A stretch of DNA of 64,000 nucleotides, taken from NCBI GenBank assembly GCA_950295325.1, contig OX485806.1, positions 2,974,001 to 3,038,000 on the forward strand. Direction: 5' to 3'. This stretch comes from Polytrichum commune (Eukaryota; Streptophyta; Polytrichopsida; Polytrichales; Polytrichaceae). Made by a program: the position numbers and the translations under genes. Below, piece after piece: positions 34,230 to 46,545 of this stretch (its first letter is position 1; every line of letters begins with the position of its first letter). The notes below the pieces were generated by a model that was not told the origin of the DNA, made no database searches, and worked only from the letters and a program-made list of their open reading frames with translations.

Positions 34230-35240
34230 CAGACCTTGGACAACTGCCAAAATAACTAAAGTTAACTAGATTTTTTTCAAGGCATTTTAGGGAACAACTA
34301 TAGTTAACTAAAAAAATTTCAAACCCATTTGAAAAACAACTAAAGTTAACTAGAAAAAATCAAGACCAAATTCAAGAACAACTATAGTTAACTAGAATTT
34401 TTTTTAACAACTATAACTATGTCTCTAACTATAGTTAACTAAAAAAAACTTCAATAAAAACTTTAGTCAATTGTAGTTATGAAATATAAACATCAAGCCT
34501 CATATTCTTCATCTGCCTCAATGTTGTCCTTATCTTCATCGTTGGTGTCGTATTCCGACATAACTGGTCGCTTAGGAATAAAATTCTCCCATTGCGAGTC
34601 AAGCTTGACTACCTCAGATACGTCAAAACAAAGTAAATGCTTGTTCATCTTTAGGAATATGTTGACTTCAATTAAACCTGCTCGCAAAGAAGATCGCTTT
34701 GGAGCAATGACATCATTCATACCACCAAGATCGCATTCCAACCCGCCGGCTAATCTCACTGTGTTGAGTTCCTCCAAGCTTGAGCATTCAAGTAAAGATC
34801 TATTGCACTTTAACTAGTAACAAAAGATCCTAACAGTGCACATTATGCAAACACAAGAGTTTGAAGCCTAATCCACCACCACATCGATGACTTGAGTTAG
34901 TTGACACAATGAAGCATAGACACCTTGCTTGCTCCAGATTGTTGAGTGTGCTCTCAAGAGGCTCCAGTCCAAAAGAAGGAGAAGCTTCAAGATATAATAA
35001 TTATTTTGAAAACCATTAGCCTTTAGCCCCTCATTCCTCGTCATCCTACCATAATTTCAGGCTGAACTTAATGTTAGTTAACTAGATATAACTATAGTTA
35101 ACTAGATTTTTTGGTAGTTTGAATTCAAAACAACTATAGTTAACTGGATTTTTTGACCGGTCAAATCGTGAACAACTGTAGTTACGAAGGGCAACTAGTT
35201 AACTACTAGTTGATTTAGTTGGTTAGTTGTCCAAGGTTTG
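34230..35240 (-). mobile_element. hAT element of a second family, 1011 bp
   Basis: The left end is CAGACCTTGGACAACT and the inverse of the right end is CAAACCTTGGACAACT (15 of 16). The flanking 8-bp duplication AAAACCTT is exact at 34222-34229 and 35241-35248. Both subterminal regions carry several AACTATAGTTAACTAG motifs (34250-34460 and 35080-35210), likely transposase-binding repeats. It encloses a remnant that looks like the end of a hAT transposase, so it is an internally deleted derivative. Confidence 0.85.
34493..34777 (-). pseudogene. Remnant of hAT transposase C-terminus
   Basis: The minus-strand frame (no ATG at its start) reads APKRSSLRAGLIEVNIFLKM, then NKHLLCFD and an acidic end. 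In hAT transposases the C-terminal dimerisation region typically contains KRNRL....A...h.hk.N..LL shortly before an acidic tail, which fits. The location inside a hAT element defined by its termini and 8-bp duplication supports the call. Only the last 95 or so residues remain. Confidence 0.5.
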
Positions 35241-35248
35241 AAAACCTT

Positions 35249-35592
35249 GCAGAAAGTAATAGCAAGGAAATTGAACAACAAACAATAGTGTACAGAGAGG
35301 TCAGATTGGGAACTTTGTTTTTGAAATCTGGTTTCTGAATCTCATTCCAAGTCTAGTTGCTACTGATTATAACATGTGTCACCTGCTTTTGAGCCTCATT
35401 CATGCCTAATTGGAATCACTGAATTTAATCTCCAAATTGTGGAATTGTTCTCATCCACAGGCCTACTGTGATGCACTCTTCATGAACGAAAAAAATATGT
35501 AAGAAGAGAAACACACTGGGTGAGCATCTTGGCTAGTATGCTGTTCAGGGCAATCAACGAGGAACTGAGGCTACTTTTCAAGGAGAGGATAT
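35249..35592. other. Spacer between a hAT and a Harbinger-like element
   Basis: No gene or repeat recognised. Confidence 0.4.
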
Positions 35593-35595
35593 TTA

Positions 35596-36946
35596 GGGGC
35601 GGTTTACACCATAGACCATGACTTGTCCCACGGAAGATGTCTTATTCCGCGGTACGACTTCATGGTCTACATTTCATGGTCCGAGTTCTTAAGAATTTGA
35701 TTTACAAAGCCGTTGGGCCCCTCACTAGGTGTAAACCGAATGTGGACCAACAGGACTGACCATGCGGCAAGAAGTGGATGTGCTGATTTTTTTAATATAA
35801 GCCCAAAAAGGGCAATTTTGGGGAAAAAAATGAAGTTTGACCATTTTGTTGACTTCAATTTGCCTTCACTTGCCTACACATGCCTTCACTTATCTTGTCA
35901 CTTAGTTTTTTCTTCTTTTCGCCTTAAAATTCAACAAGTATGGTCGGAATGGAGGAGAGGAGGAGGAAGCTAGTCGTGCTACTAGGATTGTACATATTTT
36001 TGTACATGCTTGTGAAGAATGTTGTGGGCATTCAAACACTGATTTTGCAAAGAGAATGGGAAAAAATTGCAATTTTGAGCGTGGTTTACGAAAGCATTGG
36101 ACGTAGAGAGAGGAACATATGGAGTCAAGAGAGGTCTTCTCACAACAATTTTTACAAAAAAAAATGAGTGATTCAATTTGTACATGTGACATGTAATTTA
36201 CATGTGACATGTACCTTGTGTTGTCACTACACTAAATAAGATATTTGGTGTCTGATTATATCTAATGTTGTTACCACCCTACCTTGCTCAACATTAAATT
36301 TCAATTCTTTGATAATTAATGTTAGAAGATTTCCCATTGCGTTTCTTTTGACCACCCTGATCTACAGTCACTAAATGACTACAAATTTTTCTTTTTTGTT
36401 TTGCAACTATATTTTTTAAAAATTTTGGGGCGTGTAATATACCGTTGGAAAGATATTTTCAAGACCTTTCCAACGGTATATTACAAGCCCCCAAATTCCA
36501 AACATTGCAGTTGGTAGACCAAAAAAAAAAAATCTGCACTTGAATTCTTGAGTTCTAGATGTCCCGCATTGTTTGATGAAACACGTGTAAGCCGGTTTAA
36601 GGGGTAGGGCAAGGTAGTGCTAGTATGTCTCATGAGCTATAATATAATTAAGGCACATAAAAGGTAGATTCATTAAAACATTCTTGAAATGGCATTTCTT
36701 TGACATGGGCCCTTGCCTTTTCCTACCAGACCACCTCTCTTGCCTCTCTCACTGCAAAATCCGTTGGACCATGTCAGTGCATTTATTAGGCCTTAAAAAT
36801 TATATTTTGGAGACCTCAACCTCCGTGGTCCCTCTGCCATTTTTTCCTTAGTGTAAACCGAAGTTGTCCCGGGACAACTTCAAGAGCCAATCAGCTGCCT
36901 TGCAGAGCCCTGATCCAACTTCATGGTCCATAGTGTAAACCGGCCC
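35596..36946. mobile_element. PIF/Harbinger-like element, 1351 bp
   Basis: The left end GGGGCGGTTTACACCATAGA and the inverse of the right end GGGCCGGTTTACACTATGGA agree at 23 of 26 positions over the full arm (through ACCATGA). TTA flanks both sides (35593-35595 and 36947-36949), the PIF/Harbinger target duplication. Internal copies of GTGTAAACCGAA lie near each end. No transposase is visible; small ORFs at 35713-36210 have no recognised domain. Confidence 0.8.
36421..36497. repeat. Strong hairpin inside the Harbinger-like element
   Basis: Arms 36421-36452 and 36466-36497 are nearly perfect inverses (GTAATATACCGTTGGAAAG against CTTTCCAACGGTATATTAC) with a 13-base loop. Transcribed RNA would fold into a hairpin of about 30 bp. 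Confidence 0.8.
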
Positions 36947-36949
36947 TTA

Positions 36950-38320
36950 TTATGCAAACTTTCAGTCCCCTCATTCAAGGTGCCTTCTGTCAAATATGGT
37001 GGTCAACGAATTACATGCTTAGCATCATCCAGCAAATACATGCCTCAAATCATCCTTTGAACAGCCAAGAATTGAGATAGAGCGATGTAATGAGAATCGA
37101 CTCAATGTTGGTTCAAATTAAGGATCCCAAGGATTATGCTGACTGGTACCTAAGGAAAAATTTATAGCAAAGCCACTCTCTAATTCATCACCAAATGACG
37201 AAGTTTGACATGGGAGTCCACGTTGAATTGAAACGTCCACTCATCTTCAACACCTCTGCATGCTCACGCGTCCTAACTTACTATCATTCTGAGAATATCA
37301 AAAAATAGAATAGAGGGATTAAAAAATGTTTTTGGCAAGCTAGGCAATCTTGCACTAGTACAAAAGGTGGCTTTTTTGTACTCTTGCAATGAACACAATT
37401 GTCATATGTGTCAATGGATCATGGTCCAAATGACTAGCTCTTTTAATAAAAAAAAGCCATCATGTCGAAGAAGGCACCTCCTTGTTGGTCAATATCCAAG
37501 TAGTTTTTAAAATAACAATCGATGTGGAGCCTCGTCTCGCGTTTGCTTTTTCTAGGTGCCCTTTGACAATATCGTTATCCCTTGTCAGCCAAGCACATGT
37601 GGGTCCATCCAGGGATATTTATCTTATCCACTGTAATCATCGTTCAACAACGAGCTGCATGCAAGTTGGATGTCGTGCAATGGATCTGAACAGCTAGTTC
37701 GAACAACTCTCCTCTTGGTCATCTGCTCCGACACTACTCTCCCAAACCTCTTGGTTAGGGTTTGCTACAACATGCCATCGTCTGAGTCTTCAAGTCCTAC
37801 TCTATGCAACAACCAACAATGGAGTCCAAGGTGGTTTTTTTTTTTTTTTTTTTTTTTTTGATAGGATGCATGTGAGTTCTAAAAAATTTATATTTCTTAA
37901 ACTCGTTGTACATATTTTTAAGCTCATATTGTTTTGTGTTTTTGTATTCCCTCGATAGTACGACAATTTTACGCCATTTGTCATATTAACAAGAAGACGA
38001 CACCACGATAACACGATATTTTTTGCGTAACTTTCCCAAACGTGTCATACTAAAGAGGGAGAACAGTTTTGGTTGGCGCCTCACCATTGAAGTAGAGAAT
38101 GGTGATGAAAATGAACGGACTATTTAAGAAAGGTGACGAGGACACAGACTCGATGGAGGCACACTTTTCATTTCACATGTCTTTCATGAATAATAAATGT
38201 AGTGTGTGAATTTAACCTAGCAATTTGTCTCAAATTTATTTGTAGTTTGTAAGGGCTCAATTTCTTGAATCCCAGTTCAATGGCAGAGGATTGTAGCTTC
38301 TCTGCGCTACCTATGATTAC
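36950..38320. other. Gene-free stretch with a poly-T run and a dispersed repeat
   Basis: A run of about 26 T lies at 37834-37859. About 37900-38065 matches 2870-3060 in the same orientation. A plus-strand ORF at 37482-37697 has no recognisable domain. Confidence 0.45.
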
Positions 38321-38323
38321 TTA

Positions 38324-38664
38324 GGGCCAAGTTCCATGTGCCGGTCTCGGTCTGTTTTTTTAAAATAAATGGGTGGACCAATGAAAAGAGGGTGGTGCCA
38401 TGTGCCCATCCTTCTCACCCAAGGACCGGTACCCCCCATGGATGGGTGTCCCACATTTTGTGTTGTGCAAGAACGGGTGCCAAAGGACCGGCGATCCTAA
38501 CGGTCATAAGAAGGGCATGTGCCGGTCAGAAAGCTCCGGTGATTGGATCGGCTAGTCACCTTGGATACTAAAGGCCACTTTGTTCTTCAAGTCCTTTCTT
38601 TTGAGGAGCACTCTTAGGGAACGAGTGTTTTATGATGTTTTTAGAATCTAGATCTTATTAATTA

Positions 38665-38699
<35 letters not shown>

Positions 38700-39682
38700 G
38701 AAAAAAAACCAAAGGAAACACTCATGAAATATTTAAAAGACTATTTTGGTATCATTTAGGTGTCACAGTTAAGTTTTATTAAAACAAACACACGATTATT
38801 TCACTTTATGTAGTGGTTACATTGACAATTAGAGTATCAATTAGGGGTATAAACTTAAAAAATCTATATGTACCAGTACATGCAATGTTGACAACCACTC
38901 GCCTCACTCTAATTACTCGAACAACAATCCGGCATTGAGTAGGCCATTTACTTACCAAAACTGGGGGCACTTGGATATAGTCCATACTCTTGCATTTAAT
39001 TTTAAAAAATTAGTGTAACTTGAAATTTATAATGCAGTCAACATTAATCAAAATTGTTGACATTCTTAGATTAATTATGATTTTAAATTAGGTTGTCCCG
39101 TTATAGCCTTTTACCCAATCTTGGCCAAAGTAATCAGAATATTCATGGCTTGCATCAATAAGCTAAACCACATATTGACAATCACATGAGGAATCTCTCC
39201 ACTGTAATATTTCAATTCTTCTACGAGGCAAACCCTAAACCATGTAAACGCATGTTATTTTTGCAAATCTAATAACGCAAAAATAATGAACTATGTGCTT
39301 TTACTTTAAATTCATTCTAGACTACTGTTATCTTAATTCTAGTCAATATGTACTAATGATGGCCCATGTTACGTGTTGGGTTTAATATAAAAAAATGTAT
39401 CAAAAATCACTTATAAACAATATACAATGACGATTTCAACTTTAAAAATTATATATATAAATACTTACATATTTCCATAGATGACAATAGTACCAACCTA
39501 CACATATCAACAACACGTAATTTGGAATTCATTCAATAAATGTATGGAAATCGAAATAAACTGGCACCTCACATAGAAGTACTCCTCCATAAAATGAGTG
39601 ACATCACCCATTTTTTGGATGATCTCACATGTTTCTCACCCATTTAAAAAACGGACCAGGACCAGCACATGGAACTTGGTCC
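38324..39682. mobile_element. PIF/Harbinger-like element of a second family, 1359 bp
   Basis: The left end GGGCCAAGTTCCATGTGCCG and the inverse of the right end GGACCAAGTTCCATGTGCTG agree at 21 of 23 positions and continue with weaker similarity (CTGTTTTTT / CCGTTTTTT, AAATGGGTG). TTA lies at 38321-38323 and 39683-39685. No transposase was found. A (TA)n run sits inside at about 38668-38695. Confidence 0.8.
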
Positions 39683-39685
39683 TTA

Positions 39686-40739
39686 GTCTTTATTGCTCAA
39701 CATCCGACCCAAAGTTGCATATAAGATGAGGTATGTTGCCATAATGACTCATTTTTCAAATACATAATCATTTTATTTTACTAGAAAACATTGTTATTTG
39801 TTTCAAATGTTTCCTGACCTTTAGCCACCTCCGTGATCCCACTTGGTTTGGTTGCAAAACCGTCATCTTGCATCTTGGGTACCGACCCTTTTTGTGCCCA
39901 TAACTGAACCCCTTTGTGTTTTATGGGCCTACCTCCTTGGCTTTGTGAATAAAATGGTTAGAACTACCCCCAATGAATAGAATGACTAGAATAGGCACTA
40001 ACAAGCCACCCTAAACCCATCTTGATCCAACATATTGGTGGAGTGCAACCTGTTACCTACCCTATATGGAGGCACTGGAGGCCGGTATGAGATGGCGCCA
40101 CTTTAGTATCTAAAACTCCACAATGGCTTCATCAAATAATTTCTCAAACCTAAAGGAATTCTAGAAATATAGTCTAGAGCATGCTCGATACTTGGATTTT
40201 ATTTATTTATATATTTTTTGCATAATTTGAGTGTTGAATCTAACCACAATGTCAAAAATCATCTCCAAGCTCTTATGCCAAGGTTGTGGTTATTGATTTT
40301 AAGAGTAAAGTTGGCATTCATTAGGTTGATTGCGCTTTGTGTGAACTTCCCACTCATACCATTATAAGCAAATTTAAGATGTTATTATTTATGCCAAAAT
40401 ATCACGGTTATAGGATACTAGTGAGTGTATCTCTAAATATTTTTCCAACCTCACTACCATCATTCTCATGGAAACCTTCAAGAACATCCTCTACTTGCAC
40501 ATCATATGCAATCCCCTCCTTGAAATCATATGGAGAAACATAATCATCATTAAAAACAAATTCACTATTTTCCTTCATAATTAAATTTGAAACCTCACAA
40601 AGATTCCATTTTTTTCTATATAAATTCACAATAAAAATTCAATACTAATACCAAAATTTAGAGAATTATTTTTAATATGTTCACAAACATAAGTTGTTAG
40701 AAAACCTACATACCAACAAAAAAAAACATTTAATTTCAT
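39686..40739. other. Gene-free stretch
   Basis: AT-rich, no gene or repeat recognised. Confidence 0.4.
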
Positions 40740-41560
40740 TCAACTAGACAAATCTTAAATCTTCATGAAATCTTGAATTCCAGCTTCAAACTTGTCCAAA
40801 TCTAAAACTTCACAAGTTTCAACTTACAAATTACTACAAAATTTATACTTCTTCAAGTACACAATAATAATATGTATCACAATGTATTTTGAATCTCTAA
40901 ACCTCCAATCTTTCATGTCTTCACTTCAAAGCTCACACTCCCTCCTTGAAGAATGAACATCTTGAGGAGTGAAATCAATGTTTCAATATGTAACACAAGT
41001 TTAGAATGAGCTAAGAAACCCAAGATTGAATTGGTTGTTAAGTTGTACACCCACAAATCCAGACATTCAATTGTTTTCCTTCAAAGTATGCAATGACAAT
41101 GTGCATAAAAACCACATGGTTACAAACTTTCATTATCTCATATCTTCAGTTCAAAGTTCACAATCCCTCTCAAAGTATGACCTCCTTGAGTAGTGAAGTC
41201 AATTCTTCAATATGTATCACAAGTTCAGAATGTGTTTAGAAAATAAAGATTGAAATTGGTTGTTAACTTGCACACTTACAAAAAGTATATAGTGACAATG
41301 TGATTAAAAGTACATGCTTCCAAACCTCACACTCCCTCCTTTAAGATTGAACTTCTTGACGAGTGAAATCAATCCTTCAATATGCATGGAAAGTGTACAA
41401 TGTGCTTAAAACTCAAGAATAAAAATAGTTGCTAACAAACCGCACATTCAATTTTTTCTTGAAGTACACAAAGAGAATATGCATTACAAGGTTTGAGTGT
41501 GCTCAGAAAACATACCTCCAAAGCATTACTTTTTAATTTTTTCATATCAAAGCTCATATC
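40740..41560. repeat. Degenerate tandem repeat, units of about 180-230 bp
   Basis: Blocks such as GAGTGAAATCAAT, TCAATATGTA.CACAAGTT and AAAGCTCACACTCCCTCCTT recur at about 40965, 41195 and 41370. Three to four diverged copies. Confidence 0.6.
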
Positions 41561-43071
41561 CCACCACTAAGAGCAAACTCCTTCCTTTAGCCTTTACACT
41601 TTCAAGAATGAGTTGAAAATAAAACTTAAGGCAAGAAATAAACCGCCCATTGTGAGGGGCAACATTGGGGTAGTGAGCTTGGGCAAGCATGGTAGAGCGA
41701 GTAGCAAAACTGGGCACGCATGCCCAAGGCCACCTCCGCAAGTAGATGTGCAAGTCCTCTTTTGAGGACTTGTCAATGCCGTGGACGGCTTTCATATGGG
41801 CGGGTGAGGCCTACACTGCATGCGTGGAAAAGCTTTTAGATTTGCTAATCATCTTGTCACAATGTTTCATCCATGTAAGTGCAATATTATCCATAATTCC
41901 AATATTATGTCCAATCCAACTCAAGAAGGTGAATGATTTGCCGTTTTTGGAACTCATCATCTACTCTCTCTTGATGGTTATCTAGTCCATAATAAGAAAA
42001 CATCCACATGCAAGTATTGTAGCCCCTCACGATGGATGTTCGAGATTTTTTACATATGGAACATACTAGGGTCATCAGAATTCACCTTTTTGCAAATTAG
42101 TGTGTGGAAGGTGCATGTTTTGTTGAGCCCATCATAACTACAATACACTAATAGAAGTAAGGAGTGTGGCATGATGTTTGGAGTCATGGGATGTCATAGG
42201 TTTTTATCTATGATATTAATTTATATTGTTTTACATGTATACTACTAGACTAAACATTTGATTTAGTGTGGGATTAAAACTAATGTGCCATGATCTAATT
42301 AGTAGAGTGGTCATCATAGCTTGTCATGTAACACCAAGTGTCATGTGACACTCTCTCCAGTTACCACCCAATAATTATAACATAATTAAAGTCACATATC
42401 GATATGACTAATGTGGGTCAAACTAAATCATATGTTTAATGCACCTACCTATGTACTTGTATTATGCTCATAAAACTAATGTCCTTAGTAAAATTTAGTG
42501 TGCCGCTTAGCTCCAAATATTAACCCATGATACTAAACATAATCGGTGTGGTTGAAAGCTACAGTGGATTATAGGGAATTGTTGTGAACCACACTAAAGC
42601 TCACCTAAGATTTTTTAGATTTATCAACTTGTCGAGAAGAAGTCTATGGGCAACGAAAGCAACTTCTGGCTTCTGGTGAGGCCACGTTGCATGTGCTTTC
42701 TCGACCGTCGGATGTAACCCTCCTCCCTTGATCTCCTCCGTTCCTACCACCACTCATCCACTGCGTGTTTATGTGGGACCCCCCATATACTCTCACAATA
42801 TTCCCAAATCTCTCCTAAGATGTGCATTAGGGCCTTACTCATACTAAATATGAGTAAACTTTATGATGCAACGTGATGCAAATTTGAACATAGTGCAGCA
42901 TTTGAATAATCTTATGGAGACAAAGGAAAGATTTGAATTATGAAATGCTATTAATAACAAGAGGGTATTTGTAGCTTGGTTGATCCTTTAGGATTGTCAA
43001 ATTTGTAGAGTACAAAGGTGACTTACTGTCGTGCATGATTGAAAATCATAGGATGCTGTATTGCCTAGTTA
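41561..43071. other. Gene-free stretch
   Basis: No supported gene. Several short ORFs at 41547-41985 lack domains. Confidence 0.4.
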
Positions 43072-43245
43072 GTGTGGATTACCATTTGGAGTTACATGTT
43101 GCTATAAATTTTTACTAATTTTTTTTTATCAACTAAGTTATATCATACTCTTCAGTATGCATACTAACTACTTATGTTATTTGAATAAAGAAATTCCCTG
43201 AATATATTGTCATAGCAATGTGTAATTCCAAATGGTAATTTACAC
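43072..43245. mobile_element. Small MITE-like inverted repeat, 174 bp
   Basis: 34-bp arms: GTGTGGATTACCATTTGGAG and onward at 43072-43105 against the inverse of 43212-43245, with few mismatches. A target duplication is not clear, so the superfamily is left open. Confidence 0.6.
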
Positions 43246-44399
43246 CAATTTTAAACAAAAAGAAGAAGAGGTTTTCATGCTTTATCATTGTATCACCTAG
43301 ATCACGTGTCTCGTAAGTACACTTTGTTGGTATGACAACGTTGTATTAGTGTGATCACCTTAGTCCGATTACCACAAGATATTGAAGGACACACACCTTC
43401 AAGGTGATGCACAGGGGATCTTGCAAATTATTCTAAGTTAGATAAAGAGCCAACATGTCATACTCTTATGTAGACCAAGCTTAAAACCAACACTCAACCT
43501 AAAATCGAGGCTCACGTTCTACACATGTTTCATAACCTCTACATAATTTCTCATCTCGAAGCCCAAGGCAATGGGCTTTCAACTTTGTGAAACATAGTGC
43601 ACTTATGTGGCTTCAAGATTATCACTTGGTGCAAGATGATCTCTTGTTGAAGGGCTCTTATTTTTTTCATGACTAAAATCCGGACTAATAAGTCCTTGAC
43701 TTTTGTATCTATATGTTTAGTTACCCATAACTAACATGCTTCAAGTGTTGATAAGGGCAGCCATGAGCACTTCGAGTCCAACCCACCCAAACAAGAGACA
43801 TCATAAAGGACCTTTGTGGCACTTTTCTCGTCCTCTTTTGTCTATCCTACTAGTAACATTGTTTGCCAACCCTACATGGCTGTCCATGTGGCAACATTTA
43901 ATACTTGGTACAACCCTATTTGCTTCGACCCCATGTGGTGGTTGTCCATTTTTTGGGGAATTTTGAAGTCCCTTTAAGTACTATCGTGGTTCAAGCATGT
44001 TGTAGGTGACTGAACCCTACACATGCCCAAAATATCAACCACAAATTCAAGACCAGAACCCTATCCATTATGTATGTACCCAAAGCGAATGCCCTATCCA
44101 CCACAAACGTCATAGTGCTAACATCAGTACATAGAATAAATGTAGATTTTTTTTAAAAGAAAAAGAGGTGAGTACTTGGAACAATGCTTCTGGTCAAATT
44201 TTTAATAAAAACAAAATGCCAAACCCCCAAAAAAATTGTTGCGCCCACTCTCTTGCAACCTTTACTTTGTTCGGCCCAGAAGAAAAAACATTTTTTTGTA
44301 AAAATATGCACAATGTGCATAAATTGCTATTAACACTTGAAAAAATAAAATTTGCACTTCTTTGCATCATATAATATAAATTTTAATGACAAGAAAATA
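43246..44399. other. Gene-free stretch
   Basis: AT-rich, no gene recognised. Confidence 0.4.
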
Positions 44400-45056
44400 T
44401 GCAAAGACATTGTGGGACAACATGACGCTCCCAACATATCCTATGAGTATATAGTACAAGTGCATGCTTTTTGGTATGGATGCTTTTTGACTTTATGTAC
44501 GCATGTGTGTGGAAAGCTTTCCTTAAAAACCCCTCTGTACAAGAACAACATGTGTGTGAAGTTACTTCAATTCTGACCCTGAACTCCAAAACCTATTGTG
44601 CCAAACACCAAAACCTATTGTGCCAAACACCAAAACCTATGTCTCCATGAGAAATGTAATTGAAGAACACCCGCATACCTGAGGTATTGAAGTAATTCTG
44701 AGCCATTGGGTTGTTGTCGGACAACATAACATTCCAAACATATACTATGATTACATACAAGTACATGCTTGTCGGTTTATGGCTTCATGTACACATGTGT
44801 TTGGCAAGCTTTTATTAGAAATCCCTATGTACAAAAATAACACGTAAGTTAAGTTGTTTAAAATTCTACCCCTCAACTCTATTGTGCCAAACACAAAACA
44901 TATGGCCGTTTGAGAAAAATAACCAAATAACACCCAGTGACATGCCATAGGTGTTAAAGTAATTCTGGGCCATTGTTGGACAACATGACACTCCAAACAT
45001 ATACTATGATTGTATAATACAAGTGCATGCTTTTTGGTTTACCACTTTGTGTAGGC
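44400..45056. repeat. Tandem repeat, units of about 260-300 bp, the third split by a hAT element
   Basis: GGACAACATGAC.CTCC.AACATAT starts units at about 44415, 44717 and 44978. Each continues with CAAGTGCATGCTTTTTGGT and GCATGTGT...GAAAGCTTT. The third unit is interrupted at 45056 and resumes after 46230. Confidence 0.7.
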
Positions 45057-46229
45057 CAATGTTCGGGGAAAACCGACGGCTAGTTCATTATCACCTGATG
45101 GATTTCCCCTCATGGCCGGTCCAAATTTCCAACCATCGGATGGCAATCCGACTGTAATTTCAATCCTCCGGCAATTAGCCAGTGGACCAGAAAATGTCAC
45201 GGAAATGTAGCCGATTCTTTTTGTGAGTTACTGGATTTCAGCCGGAAGAAGTATTCAAATACTGGCCGATACCCGGGAAATGGTAACCAATACCCTCCGG
45301 GTCATGAGCATGGGTATCTGAGTGCAGGCAGGTATCGAGGGATGCAGGTCAGGGCTTCAAAGATGAACGGCAACTTGCTCCCCGGCTTCTGACCTTCACA
45401 TTTTGCTTGTCCTGTTTAGCGCGAAGAGCGGATTCCCTGCACAACCTTCTGCTCACAAACTGCATCGGAGTATCAAATCTGTTCACTCGTTCACCTGCTC
45501 GCATCGCGTTGGATCTCGTCACTTGCTCCTCGTTGTGCTGCGCACCTTTTGCAAAGCGGAGACCTCCTGAAGAACCTTCTCATCACTCTTGCTCAGGAAT
45601 CTGCATTCTGATTGTGCACCACATCTGGTAATTCCTCTGTCTGCCTAATTGCCTCAATTGTTTTCCACTTTTCAACTTGCTCTCTTATTGCGATCACACT
45701 CGCACAGACACCTAGCTAATACAGTAGCTAGGCTAGCAGACCACTGAGATAGGTTATACCGCAAGCAATGACATGCTCTTGATACTGTAAAGCTGCTCAA
45801 ATTTAAAGTTTTTGTTTTTTTTGTTTTTTGTTTTTAATTTTTAAATATAAAATTTATAGATAGAAGGCCGACAGGCCAACGCCAAGCACAGGAGGCAGTT
45901 GACCACTTGGCAAGTTTTCCGTCAAGTAGAGAGGAAATTTCACAACTGGGACAAATTTAAAGTTTTGAACATGCCTTTCTTTTCACTTATTCAACATTTT
46001 GTACTAAGAAATGAATTCTAATAACTTTTCATACATTTTTTAAACAATTAGTGCCGATATGAATTCCATTTAATCGGATATTGGCCAATGAAAAGATGAA
46101 AATATAGGCAATTGGCCGATTGATTTTACAAAAGACCGGCTCTTGCCGATGTAAATTGGAAAAAATCCAACCCTTCGTAGCAACTACCGGCAATTAGCCA
46201 CTAAGGCTTCAAAAACTTCCCATACTCTG
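45057..46229. mobile_element. Non-autonomous hAT element, 1173 bp, relative of 32057-32879
   Basis: Starts CAATGTTCGGGGAAAACCG; the inverse of its end is CAGAGTATGGGAAG. It is flanked by the perfect 8-bp duplication GTGTAGGC at 45049-45056 and 46230-46237. It lies in opposite orientation to 32057-32879 and shares its ends (45064-45285 and 45950-46225). The middle, about 45290-45945, is different and partly GC-rich, which could be captured DNA. No transposase. Its right end lies about 115 bp upstream of the TATA box of the germin-like gene. Confidence 0.85.
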
Positions 46230-46343
46230 GTGTAGGCATGTGCTTGGGAAGGTTTTTTTAGAAAGCCCTATGTTCCAGAACAGCATGAGGAAATTCAGGC
46301 CCTCTTCATAAAGCACGTACTGGAGATTTCCGTGAATCTCTGC

Positions 46344-46350
46344 TATATAA
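46344..46350 (+). promoter_or_regulatory. TATA box of the germin-like gene
   Basis: TATATAA in the context TGCTATATAACCCC, about 200 bp before the first in-frame ATG. Transcription would start near 46375, leaving a 5' UTR of about 170 bases. Confidence 0.6.
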
Positions 46351-46545
46351 CCCCACTGTAGTACCCATTCAACGCATCTTGCAACACTCCCTACTGTTGG
46401 TTCTCATGAGCCTGGGCTGCAATTGATTGCTTCGGCCGACAGCAATTTCAACCTCAGCTTGTCGATTCTGCGACACCAAGACCTCCATAGCAGTCTTTGA
46501 AGGAACTCGACTGCGGTCCAATCTTTGCACGACATTCATTCCGCT

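Noticed and set aside
45407-45631. GC-richer ORF inside the second hAT element as a captured gene
   Set aside because: No recognisable protein similarity and only 74 codons. Kept as a hypothesis in the findings only.
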